NCBI GenBank assembly: GCA_024449915.1
Contig: JAMZAV010000152.1
Location: 992,001 to 1,056,000 of the forward strand
Direction: 5' to 3'
DNA from: Sweltsa coloradensis
Lineage: Eukaryota > Arthropoda > Insecta > Plecoptera > Chloroperlidae
Length of the DNA: 64,000 nt
This document shows positions 12,666 through 23,500 of the stretch, in pieces. Each line of letters begins with the position of its first letter. Within the stretch, counting starts at the first letter, position 1. Under the pieces are notes generated by a model. It made no database searches. It was not told where the DNA came from and was given only the letters and a program-made list of their open reading frames with translations. Both the position numbers and the translations under genes were made by a program.

Positions 12666-13059
12666 CATACTTGGGGAAGTTCCTTTTGAAAAATAACTTA
12701 AAAGAATCAGTTCATCAATTTAAAAAGAACTTTTATAAAGTTGAAGTTCCTTTAAAAGTTCCCTTTTATTTTGTAATCAATTTGCAAGCATACGGCTGTC
12801 ATAGAGCACGGTGAGCGGTAGGGTCATGAATTGTGATATGAAATGATAAATGATTGATGGCCTACATAACGACAAGGTTGTTTGTTAATTAACGTATATG
12901 AAAAAGTGGTGCAAAGTGCAAGATGGACTACTTGATTGTTACTGGAATGTTTCGGGGAGCTTTTAGAAAAAATTCACTGAAAAAATTCACTTGATCACTG
13001 AAAAGTTCCTTAACACTTAAAAGGATCAAGTTCCTTAAAAAGTTCCTTCTCCAAGTATG
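12666..13059. mobile_element. MITE in lectin 3' region, copy A
   Basis: The termini CATACTTGGGGAAG and the inverted CTTCTCCAAGTATG are followed by AAGTTCC-rich arms. It corresponds to the element at 31048-31528 after the paralogous lectin, so the insertion predates the gene duplication. The 8-bp flanks have diverged here (ATTCACAC / GATCACAC). Confidence 0.7.
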
Positions 13060-13261
13060 GATCACACGCTTCAAATTAACGTGGTTCTGTTGACAACAAC
13101 ATGAGAACTTTGTAATTTGATTGATACGTTTTTAAAACATTTAAGCACTTATGCATTGCGAGTTTTCGGCAAAAATAAATACACATTTACTTGGTCGAGT
13201 GTTTTCCCTTTCTGCATCCTAACGTCCTACACAATAAATATAATAATATTGTTTCTTAAAC

Positions 13262-13400
13262 TCGGAACATGAATAAATGTTTCAGTTGGGGGAAAGTTTC
13301 AGAAGGACGACAGCTTACTTTAAAAAACGTTAGGTAGATCGCACAGACACAAAGATGAGTATAGACAAGTAGCTTGATTGAGTTTTAAGCAATATCCAAT
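13262..13400. repeat. Half copy of the inverted-repeat MITE at 58850-59081
   Basis: It starts GGAACATGAA, then TGTTTCAGT with a G run, a CAGAAGGACGACAG block and GTTAGGTAGATCGCACAGAC. These match one arm of the complete element near 58850-59081. The other arm is missing. Confidence 0.6.
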
Positions 13401-13868
13401 TGGATACGCAAACGCAAACGGCATATCCGATCTTGATGAAAATCGGAGGGGACCTTCGAAATCTCTGAACTTAAACTTGCTACGTTTTTGGGTACAATCG
13501 AAGAAATATTTCTCATAATTATCGTACTTTTACGATTTTTTATGCGATATTTTCGTGACATTTGAGCCGTTTCTGACTAAACGGGTGGGGCTAAAAGGTT
13601 CATATTTAACACGGACATTAAAGTTATGGTGATGTATTACCTTTTGAAAGAAAAAGTTGGAAAAGTTAGCCAGAATCCATAGAATACAAGTTATGGCTTT
13701 TGAGGTTTATAATAACAATAACAATTAACAATAGAAACTTGACAAAAATCACCTACAATGCGTATAAAAAGCACTTGTAAAAGTAAAGAGATCCCACACA
13801 AACTAAAAACTTTCAAAAAAGCTCATCCATCAAAGCGACTAAAAAAAGCGTTCGCGAAGCGGCCTAGT
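13400..13868 (-). repeat. Fragment of complementary-end element (minus)
   Basis: Read on the minus strand it begins CTAGGCCGCTTCGCGAACGC, passes GATGGATGAGC, and continues with the AT-rich interior seen in the elements at 30228-30787 and 49628-50396 (GATTTCGAAGG and GGTGATGTA blocks). The 3' terminus is missing, replaced by the half MITE on its left. Confidence 0.55.
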
Positions 13869-13968
13869 ATGTACTTGAAAGTACTTGACATTTAGGCCTA
13901 TGTCTGAGCAACATGTTAGCTCCGATTTTGACCGAATGGTGAATATGTTTATTGTTCATGCAAACAAT
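13869..13968 (+). repeat. Third R4/Dong-like 3' end fragment
   Basis: The order AGTACTTGA, then GTC...ACATG, then TAGCTCCG matches the last 100 bp of both retroelement copies (4750-4805 and 8340-8395). Like them it is followed directly by a TAA array. Only the 3' UTR is present, as expected of a 5'-truncated insertion. Confidence 0.6.
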
Positions 13969-13981
13969 AATAATAATAATA

Positions 13982-14036
<55 letters not shown>

Positions 14037-14037
14037 T
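13969..14037. repeat. (TAA)n microsatellite, about 65 bp
   Basis: A nearly pure TAA array lies between a retroelement 3' end and an inverted SINE. Confidence 0.9.
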
Positions 14038-14066
14038 ATTGATTCATAGCAGTTGTCGAAAAAGTT

Positions 14067-14139
14067 TGCCCCGACTGGGGTTCGAACCCAGAACCTCCGG
14101 CTTAACGTGCCATAGCTCTACCAATTGAGCTACCGGGAC
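14067..14139 (-). tRNA. tRNA-like SINE head, anticodon loop reads GTT
   Basis: A 73-nt minus-strand cloverleaf has acceptor GTCCCGG/TCGGGGC (wobbles included), D stem GCTC/GAGC, T stem CTGGG/CCCAG with loop TTCGAAC, and discriminator A. Loop ACGTTAA gives GTT (Asn) but has C at position 33. A TTTTT run follows. Downstream comes the SINE body (CGACAACTGCTATGAATCAAT) ending in a TAA array, so this is best read as the promoter head of a SINE, not a decoding tRNA. Confidence 0.5.
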
Positions 14140-14194
14140 CACAGAACAAACCTTTACTAAACTGCTATTTGTTGTGATTGTTGACCTCCATGAT

Positions 14195-14329
14195 AAGCTC
14201 AATTGGTAGAGCTATGGCACGTTAAGCCGGAGGTTCTGGGTTCGAACCCCAGTCGGGGCAAACTTTTTCGACAACTGCTATGAATCAATAACTATGTCCT
14301 TAAAGCGGGCTTATGCTTAAAAATCTTAT

Positions 14330-14340
<11 letters not shown>
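14195..14340 (+). repeat. SINE, inverted partner of the minus-strand tRNA-like element
   Basis: From the D arm onward this repeats the tRNA-like sequence of 14067-14139 in opposite orientation, including T5 and the body, then continues through AGCGGGCTTATGC to a TAA tail. The 5' acceptor strand does not match, so it cannot form the tRNA fold. The two arms (about 14038-14133 and 14200-14305) form a near-perfect palindrome with a short spacer. Confidence 0.7.
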
Positions 14341-14359
<19 letters not shown>

Positions 14360-14362
<3 letters not shown>

Positions 14363-15572
14363 CTTGTTCGTAATGTCGCTCTGAAGGTTATACATTGGCA
14401 TGTTATTCTGCACTTACAAGGGTAGTTTCTGCTCTGCGAGTTTCACAGACAATAATGAGAGATGCACCGGATAGAAATGATGCATGTGATTCTATGTGTT
14501 CACCCTTTTCTGCATCCGTTATCATTATTGTCGCTCGCAAACATGAAAATTACTAATTAATATCGAAATAAATGTAGCACTTGCGTGTTAATAATATGAT
14601 AACTTTGTATAGAATATTTACTTATTTATTTATAACAAAGCCACTGAAGGCCATAATATATTCAACGTATATTTCTACATACATTAAGAGTATGCAGAAG
14701 TGGAATCTGCATAGATATCTGGTGTCGTAATATCTCCCCCCCCCCCCAACCCGTAGACCAAATATTGGCGTGCGCAGGGGGGCAGTGGGGGGACCTTGCC
14801 CCCCCCCCCCCCCCATTAAGCCTAGCATTCTTTTTTTAGACGAGTAATTTTTAGTTCAATTGGGTAGCTATGATTTGAAAATTTTAAAGTCGAGCCGAGG
14901 CAAGTATTAAAAGATTGATTTTCGAAGGTTCACCGTGTGATTAATAAAATTCAAAATATTGGTAGAATCGACTATCTCGTCTTCCACGTCCACAACTAAT
15001 TATACTAGCACTCGCCCAATCGCCCTTGCAGCGAATGTTCGAATCCGTACGACACGCTCAAAGGTATCACTGAACCACGCCTCTGTTTGTTATGTTATCA
15101 AAATAACTAATCAAGTTTCATATCTTATAAATACGATGAAAATTCCTAAAAATAATTGATTGAAAATATAAAAAATTAAGAAAAATATATAGGCTACTTA
15201 GTTTTCCGAATCCTTTGCCAGCCTTTTTCTCTCGCCATCTAACTTTTTAAAAAGTTTTATAGCAAAAATATAATAGCCATTGTTACACTCAAATATGTTT
15301 TAAGCACTCCCCCCAAAAAAATTGCCTCCGGCGTCCTTCCCCCATCGGTATGACGACGCCCCCATTGTAAAATCTCTGCGCACGCCTATGAGCCAAAAAT
15401 ATTTACACCTAGAGCGCGACTCTGATTCGGGAGGTCCCAGGATCGAATCCCGTCGAGACCGAAAATCTGACATGAAGTTTTTTTCCCGAGGATTCCTCAG
15501 TCGTTAATGCGAATGCAAGGGATCGAGTCCTCGTAAACAGCCATCGGACATCCCATCACAATTATTCTAACT
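14360..15572 (+). repeat. 1.2 kb interspersed repeat, copy B
   Basis: Second copy of the repeat at 8471-9735, in the same orientation and again placed right after a TAA array. The poly-C and poly-G tracts (14728-14815) and the tRNA-B-box-like segment near 15425-15465 are conserved. It differs from copy A mainly by small indels. Confidence 0.7.
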
Positions 15573-15880
15573 CCAATATACCTATAGTTAGATACCTGAA
15601 GAGGGGCATGCATTGCACACAATTGCAGCTTTCCCACGATAAATTTCACGGCAACATATTTTAGATTCGTATTTTCGATTTTTAGAACCAGTCAAAACAA
15701 AATGTATATTTGAAAATCGTACAAAAAACGAAGCGCGTATCGCTTTTTTATCATTTTTTTTGGGAGAGGGGGGGGGAGGGCATGACATTGTTTTAAAAAG
15801 TAATACCGGGTCGCACTTAACATTGCAACAAAGTTTCTTTTAAAAAAAACTCGTAAATATCCTTGGTCTACAAGAAGAGA
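15573..15880. other. No gene recognised
   Basis: AT-rich spacer with T-rich and G-rich homopolymers. Only short frames without coding signal are open. A 20-bp stretch at its right end (15881-15900) is one member of the direct repeat that flanks the next element. Confidence 0.4.
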
Positions 15881-15900
15881 TATTAAAATACCAGTTAACA

Positions 15901-16268
15901 TTATTGGATGAGCGAAGTGAAGATTCCATTTCACTACACTGGAGAAAAAAATAAGAATGTTTTTTTTTGTATTTTTGTGTGTCTGTAAACACGATTTCGG
16001 CTAAACCGAATTTTCTGGAGGCCTTCGAAATCTCTGAACTTGGAACTGCCACGTTTTTGAGCGCAATCGAAAAATTATTTCTCATAAAAATCGCAATTTT
16101 ACGATTTTTTCTTTCTTTTAAATTAAGATTTTTTCGTTTTTTTTAAATGTCTTCGATTAGTAATGATTTTTTCACAGAACAACAGAAAATCTGCATATCA
16201 TATGGCATCTCAATGCACCAATTACGCTCATCCAACAACGCGCCTGAAAAAGCGTTTGCGAAGCTTCC
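15901..16268 (-). mobile_element. Complementary-end element, short copy (minus)
   Basis: On the minus strand it runs from a leader (GGAAGCTTCGCAAACGC), through GTTGTTGGATGAGCG, to the 3' end CGCTCATCCAATAA. An exact 20-bp repeat, TATTAAAATACCAGTTAACA, flanks it at 15881-15900 and 16269-16288. It lies head to head with the longer copy at 16289-17265. No coding capacity. Confidence 0.65.
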
Positions 16269-16288
16269 TATTAAAATACCAGTTAACA

Positions 16289-17265
16289 CTAGGAAAACGC
16301 TTAAGTCCCGCCGCGTTGTTGGATGAGCGTAATTGGTGCATTGAGCTGCCATGTGTTATGCGGATTTTCTGTTGTTCTGTGAAAAAATTAGTACTAAGTT
16401 GAAGATTTTTTTAAATTAAATAAAATAAAATAAAAGAATAAACTTTAATTTTTAATTTTTTTAATTAATCGTATGAATTTTAAAAAAATGAAAAAAACGA
16501 AAAATTGCGATTTTTATAAGAAATAATTATTCGATTGCGCTCAAATTTCACACGAATATATAAATTCATAAAATTAAGGTTCTGTGAAAAAAGTATTACA
16601 ATAAAATAAAGCATGTAGGTGTTATAAGAAAAAAAAATTGTTTTAAAAAAGAAAAAAACAACAAAATTGATATTTTCATGAAAAATAATTTTTCGATTGC
16701 GCTCAAATTTCACACGGATATCTTAATTCATAAAATTAAGGTTCTGTGAAAAAATTATTAAAATCGGATTAAGCATGTAGGTGTTATAAGTAAAATAAAT
16801 TTTCAAAAAATCGAAAAATATCGTAAAAAATTGTTTTAAAAAAGAAAAAAACAACAAAATTGATATTTTCATGAAAAATAATTTTTCGATTGCGCTCAAA
16901 TTTCACACGGATATCTTAATTCATAAAATTAAGGTTCTGTGAAAAAATTATTAAAATCGGATTAAGCATGTAGGTGTTATAAGTAAAATAAATTTTCAAA
17001 AAATCGAAAAATATCGTAAAACTGCGATTTTCATGAGAAATAATTTTTTGATTGCGCTCAAAAACGTGGCAGTTCTAAGTTCAGAGATTTAGAAGGCCTC
17101 CATAAAATTTCATCGCAAACGGAGTATCGGTTTAGCCGGAATCGTGCTGACAAACACACAAAAATACAGAAAAAAAAGAAAGAAGGAAAGAAAAAAAAAC
17201 ATTCCGGATTTTTTTCTCCGGTGTAGTGAAATGGAATCTTCGCTTCGCTCGCTACGTTCATCCAA
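16289..17265 (+). mobile_element. Complementary-end element, long copy with internal tandem units
   Basis: It begins CTAGGAAAACGCTTAAGTCC, has TTGTTGGATGAGCG about 27 bp in, and ends CTTCGCTTCGCTC...GTTCATCCAA, so the 3' tip is the complement of the displaced 5' block. The interior holds repeated units of about 160-195 bp (CGATTGCGCTCAAATTTCAC at about 16531, 16693, 16887 and 17050); two successive units are identical over long stretches. Such displaced (asymmetric) end complementarity is described for Helentron-type rolling-circle elements. Assignment to that class is inference. Confidence 0.6.
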
Positions 17266-17410
17266 TTATAAACGCATAGGCAGAGAATCGACTTCCGGAG
17301 GCTCTTAATGTTCGTATTCACGATTTTAATTAGCCCTTCATGGCAACTTGTATTAAAAATAAAATGATTGTGGTACTGAGAAAGGTGGAAACGGATGCAT
17401 ACATAAAGTA

Positions 17411-17420
17411 GCTATATAAA
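17411..17420 (+). promoter_or_regulatory. Candidate TATA box of the lectin gene
   Basis: GCTATATAAA lies about 115 bp before the lectin start codon, leaving room for a short 5' UTR (start site expected near 17440-17450). No other core element is clear. Confidence 0.4.
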
Positions 17421-17529
17421 ACGTAGCATGCCAGTATCTGTGTGTGCTTCTCTGTTCGTCGATACCTACCTGTATCTTGTGTATATATTGTGTTGTATAG
17501 CCTACTTCAGCTGGAGCATTTGAGTTGAA

Positions 17530-17583
17530 ATGACGGGTATTCGTGAGCTATCAGTGATCTGCGTTATCATGGCTTTATCTCAG
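17530..17583 (+). CDS. Lectin exon 1: signal peptide
   Basis: Eighteen codons start at ATG 17530 and end with ...ALSQ before GTAATTTG. The residues MTGIRELSVICVIMALSQ are short, positively charged near the start and then hydrophobic, as in a secretion signal. It joins in phase 0 to exon 2, which continues LASS. No upstream ATG lies between the TATA-like box and this codon. Confidence 0.85.
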
Positions 17584-20500
17584 GTAATTTGTATGTTTAT
17601 GTTATTATGAAACGGAATTTAGTTTTCCTTTTGACTTTTGGGCTGATCTAATGATGCAGCAAACTATTCCTAGTGTAAAGCACGCACTAAGAGGCATGTG
17701 CTGGCTGAAGACTGTTGGCTGAGCTCGAGAAAACTACTTGAATCACTTGGAAGCTCTATCGTTTGTCCTATCGGGTTGTGGTTTGCAACAAAATGTTAAA
17801 GGGGTATTTAACCGCAAAACTCAAAACATATATTTCATTCAGGCTAACTAGTAATGAATTTAGCAATTAATAAAAAAATTATTGGGGCCACCATGACCTC
17901 CCAAAAAATTGTCAAACATAACATTTTTCGAGATAGGTCCCATCGGCAAAAATCTCCCATAAGAAATAACATGGAGACGATCTTTATGCCCCGTGACCTT
18001 AGAGGATTTTGATCCAAAAACATATTGGCCATTATTGACGTACTCTAAAGTCTTTTTTGTAAATTCTCGGTATATTTGTGCACAGTTTAAAGACACGATG
18101 TAAAAAATGGGCATTTTAGATTGGTACTATGAATGCTCTAGTATCTATGTGGACCAAAAAAGAAGCAGGTTAAAGCCGATTTAAGAAATTTACCAAAACA
18201 CCAATTTTCGGAAATTTCTGGATCAAAAAATTGAAAAATTAGTGTTAAATCAAAGTTACAAGATATGATTTTTTAAACTGTCATTTAAGTGTAGTATTGT
18301 GCTATAGATCATGTGGTAAAAAATTTTTTTTAGTTAATAGCTCATTTAAATAACAATGTGCAATATGCGGAATCAAAGCAAATTTTTCAAATGTTGATCA
18401 CTTTTCTTCCAAACAGTAAATTTGTAGTAATTTCACAATTTTGTGTAAGAGACAATTGTTAGAAAAATGTCAAAATGTACTTTGTTAGCGACCATGCTTT
18501 TATTCTTTCTGAACAACCTTCCAAAAATGCAGATTTTTTGGATGAAAACTTAAGGTCAAAAAGCGGTCCAGACTGTATGTGATATTAGCTGGATTTGACG
18601 ATCAAGTGTATTTTTATAAATGGGCATTTAACATTGTAAAAAAAGTTGGCCCGAGCTTGGCAAACAGTCTTAAGAGTATGCTGCTTATGCTTATAATGTT
18701 AACGAGGGTAAGGGCTATTACCCCCCAATTTTTTTTAAAACTGCATAATCTTAAATCGTACAACTGTGATGTGTGACACGATTTTATTTTTTATTTTTAT
18801 CCTGAAACTTGCGAAAACTAGCGTATTCTTGGGGAATTTCTTAAATCGGTTTATCTGCTTATTTTTGTTCCACAAAAACATAACACCAATCTAAAATGGC
18901 CCTTTATAACATCTCGTCTTGAAACTGTGAAGAAATATACACTGAAACACGCAAAAATATGCACTCCAAAATCACAACCCTTCCTGGTAATCAGCATAAT
19001 ATTTTGACCGAACCACTTCCCCAAATTACAAAACAAAATATAGTGGATTTACAGAAAAGGCTGTCGAGTACGTCAATAATGGAAAATATTTATCTATTTG
19101 GATCAAAACCCTCCAAGGTCACGGGGCATGAAGATCGTCCCCATGTTATTTCTTATGGAAGATTATAATAAACTAGGAAAACTTCAAAGTCGTTGTTAGA
19201 TGAGTGAGTGAGCCATGTGTTGAGTACCCGGTAACATTCCCTTTCTTTCCCCTACCTTAGGCCTCCCTAGCCTATCGAAGGCTAGAGAGGCGCATTATGG
19301 CCTTACAGTTGACGCGCCCGTATACCAACTAAACTTTAAAAAAAACCTATTATTTTATATATTTATTTATATACCTAATTAATTATTTTCAAACTTAAAT
19401 GCAAATGTTCCCGGGTACTCAACACATGACTCGCACACTCGTCTAACAACGACTTTGGCGTTTTCCTAGCCTAGTCGGTAAAGGCGCCCTTATAGCCGAA
19501 ATGTGGAAGACCTAGATTCAAACCCCCGGTCGGAAAAGATTTTTTATTTCTGGATTGTATTTAAAAAATTATAAAACATGTTTTGAAATGCACACAATAC
19601 TATGGAAAACATAGCCAGTACGAAATACGAGTAAAGATTGCAAGGTTTACTCAATCTCCCAGCGGAATTTAGGGGAACCTTGAGCTTGCAAGATTCGATA
19701 CACCTTGGTCACTGCTATGCATGTAATCACAGCCTGACAAAAATGGTTCGATAACAATTACTACTTCAAGAACAAATGCATTGTTGTTTTAAATGAAGCC
19801 TGCACATTTTAAGCCTAATTTTCAATTTATTATTTCTTGTAGGCTTAAGTCGCAACGTATTTTGCTCATTTAGTTAGCAGTTCTCAGTTACCTGGTCACG
19901 GATGTCTGTTTCAAATTTCAGCTCAATCTGTTAGGTCGTTCGGCCGTATGGGACCGGACAGACAGACATATTAATCACGACGAAGACCCGATCAAGTGGT
20001 GTTATAATATCCTCATTCACTTTGCTCACTCGTCTATACTAGGGAAACGCCAAAGTCGTTGTAAGACGAGTGAGAGAGCCACGTGTTGAGTACCCGTGAA
20101 CATTGATTGGATTTAAGTTAGGTAATTATAAGTTTTTAAGTTTAAGGGCACGTCAACTGTCCGGCCATAATGCGCCACTTTAACCAATGATACGCTAGGG
20201 AGGTCAAAGGTAGGGGGAAGAAAAGTAATGTTAGCGGGTACACAATACATGGCTCACTCACTCGTCTAACAACGACTTTGGCGTTGACCTAGCGGTTGTC
20301 GCACCCTTAATCCAAACTAAAACTAAATTGGGACGTATGGGACCAGCCTTTTTTCATAATAGGACGACGACAAACGGTTGACGCACCCTGAAACCAAAAA
20401 ACTATAAACCGCTTTCTCTGTTCGCCTAGACCCAAATATTTTATTTTTTTGGGTTTATTTGGATTAAGGACGCGTCAACCGTTAGGTCATAATGCACGAC

Positions 20501-23500
20501 TAGGGGATGGGGAGGAGGGGCCCATGCTGGTCAGAACCAGCCATGGGTAAGGGGAGGAAGGAGGATTTCAAGGTAAGGGGAAGAAAAGTAATGTGTGTGT
20601 AATGTGTGTGTTGTAATGTGGTGACTAAACACATAGCTCACTCACTCGTCTAACAACGACTTTGGCGTTTCCCTAGTATAATCTTTATACAAACATTTGT
20701 GGTCACAGACCCTTGTTGAACAGATAGGCTTCACCCCAGGCTAAATAAAACGGCCGATGTATGACCCTTAGAACAGGTACTTCCTCCAGCGTCAATGTAT
20801 GAAAAATTAAAGACGATTCCGTCTGGGTTCGGGGTAGAATTGGCCCAGAGCATTGTTCTGCTGCTCTGGCGATTCAAGAGAAAAGGTCCACCTCGCAAAC
20901 ATCAGCTAATAAGAGGGAAGTATACTATACTCCCCAAAACCAGAGGCGAGCTCTGGCAATCGTCGTCGGGGACACCTCCCCCTTCCCTTGACGACCTCCC
21001 CGACGACGGTGACAATGACACAACGAACGATGACAAAGACAATGACGACCACGACGTGAGAAATCCCCCTTCCTCCCCTTACCCATGGCTGGTTCTGACC
21101 AGCATGGGCCACTCCTCCCCATCCCCTAGGCTAAAAGTCGTGCATTATGATCTAACGGTTGACGCGTCCTTAATCCAAATAAACCCAAAAAAATAAAATA
21201 TTTAGGCCTAGGCGAACAGAGAAAGTGGTTTATAGTTTTTTGGTTTCAGGGTGCGTCAACCGTTTGTCGTCGTCCTATTATGAAAAGGCTGATCCCATAC
21301 GTCCCAATTTAGTTTTAGTTTGGATTAAGGGTGCGACAACCGCTAGGTCAAAAATCACCACTCTTACCTAGAGGATATAGGGAGGAAAATCCCATGCTGG
21401 TGCTGGTCAGAAATAGCCACGGGTAAAGGCGCGTCGTGGTCGTCATCGTCTTTGTCATCGTTCGTCGTTGGAAAGGTCTTTAGAGAATATGGGGGTCCCC
21501 GACAACGACTGCCAGAGCTCGCATTCTAGTTTCGGAAAGTAATATACTACCCTACTTACCAGCTGATGTTTGCGAGATAAAATACGTCGCACTGTTTCTT
21601 GTAGATCATCACCAGCCCAAACGAAGTGTATAATAGTATCCTTGATAGCCAGCAATGGCCCAGCATCATTTACAGAATGACAGAAGAAATAAAACAAAAC
21701 AATAATAAAACATTTACTTGGTTCATCTGATCGCAAACTTTCACAGGCTGTGTTCTATTTTACTAATGGGTATTGTAAACATTTGCAATCTAAGTTCACA
21801 TTTTCACATTTTTATTTCTTGCGAGCTTAAATCGCAACAGATATTGCTCATTTTGTTAGCAGTTCTCAGTTACCTGGTCACGGATGTGTGTTTAAAATTT
21901 CAGCTCAATCTATTTGGCCGTTCGGCCGTATGACCCCGGACAGACAGACAGACAGACAGACAGACATTTAACATACATACATTGGACAATGCTCACGGCC
22001 AAGGCCCGATCGAGTATAGCGTTAGGAAAGACTTCGTTACGCTGCGCTCACTCCGTCGCTCGTATAAAAATTATTTAAAAAATAATATAAAAAATATTTC
22101 AACTATAATATACATATTATATAAAAATGAAAATATATGTTTTGAGGTAAAACTGCGTGTGGTTTTGTAATAAAATAATATTTTACTACCGACGTTTCAC
22201 TATATTATATACTAGGGAAACGCCAAAGTCGTTGTTAGACGAGTGAGTGAGCCATGTGTTGAGTACCCGGTAACATTCATTTTCTTCCCCCTACCTAAGG
22301 CCTCCCTAGCCTATCATAGGCTACAGTGGAGCATTATGGGCTAAACTATGACCTAAACTAAAATACCCGATTATTTATACGAATATTATAATCAAACTTA
22401 AATGCAAATGTTCCCGCGTACTCAACACATGGCTCACTCACTCGTCTAACAACGACTTTGGCGTTTCCCTAGTCGAGTTGGCTAAAGCGCCGTTAAAGCC
22501 GAAATGTGGGGGACGTGGGTTCAATGGTCGGGAAAGATTTTGTAATTTCTGGATTGTATTTTTTTAAATTATTTAACATGTTTTGAAATGCATATAACGC
22601 AGTGTAGTCCATCATCTGTGACAATACTATGGAAAACATAGCCAGTACAAAATACGTGAAAATATTGCAAGGTTTACTCAATCTACGAGCGGAATTTGGG
22701 GATACCTTGACGTCAAACATTCGATTAACCTTGGACACGGCATTTCACAGCCAGGTAAATAACAAACAAAAAATATTATTTCAAAATGAAAACCATTGTC
22801 GTTAAAATAATTCCTATACATTTCAACGTATTTTTCGGTTTTTTATTTCTTGCAGATTTAAATCGCAACGGATTGTGCTCATTTTGTTAGCAATTCTCAG
22901 TTACCTGGTCACGGATGTCTGTTTAAAATTTCAGCTCAGTCTATTTAGCCGTTCGGCCGTATGGGACCGGACAGACAGACATTTAACAAACATTTAACAT
23001 TTAACAGAATTAATCACGACCAAGGCCCGATCGAGTAGCGTTGTAGACTACGTTCGCTGCGCTCACTCGTCTAACTAGGGAAACGCCAAAGTCGTTGTTA
23101 GACGAGTGAGTGAGCCATGTGTTGAGTACCCGGTAACATTCATTTTCTTCCCCCTACCTAAGGCCTCCCTAGCCTATCATAGGCTACAGTGGAGCATTAT
23201 GGACTAAACAATGACCTAAACTAAAATACCCGATTATTTATACGAATATTATAATCAAACTTAAATGCAAATGTTCCCGCGTACTCAACACATGGCTCAC
23301 TCACTCGTTAACACGACTTGGCGTTTCCCTAGTCGAGTTGGCTAAAGCGCCGTTATAGCCGAAATGTGGGAGACGTGGGTTCAATGTCTAGGAAAGATTT
23401 TGTAATTTCTGGATTGAATCTTTTTAAAATTGATTTAACTGTTTTTGAAATACATATATCGCAGTGTAGTCCATCATCAGTGACAATCTATGGAAAACAT

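Larger units (their letters stand above)
20039..22068 (+). mobile_element. Complementary-end element unit 2, interrupted by a palindrome
   Basis: The 5' palindromic head (20039-20297) and the 3' body (about 21800-22060, ending GCTGCGCTCACTC) match the neighbouring units. Between them lies foreign palindromic sequence (about 20285-21610). The 3' portion contains an expanded (CAGA)n at 21938-21966. Confidence 0.5.

Noticed and set aside
14195..14262. Second tRNA gene on the plus strand
   Set aside because: The 5' acceptor strand does not pair with the 3' strand; it is the SINE partner of the palindrome.
20795..21196. 133-aa acidic plus-strand frame
   Set aside because: It crosses a palindrome arm and a GAC/AAC repeat; the related inverted copy does not keep it open.
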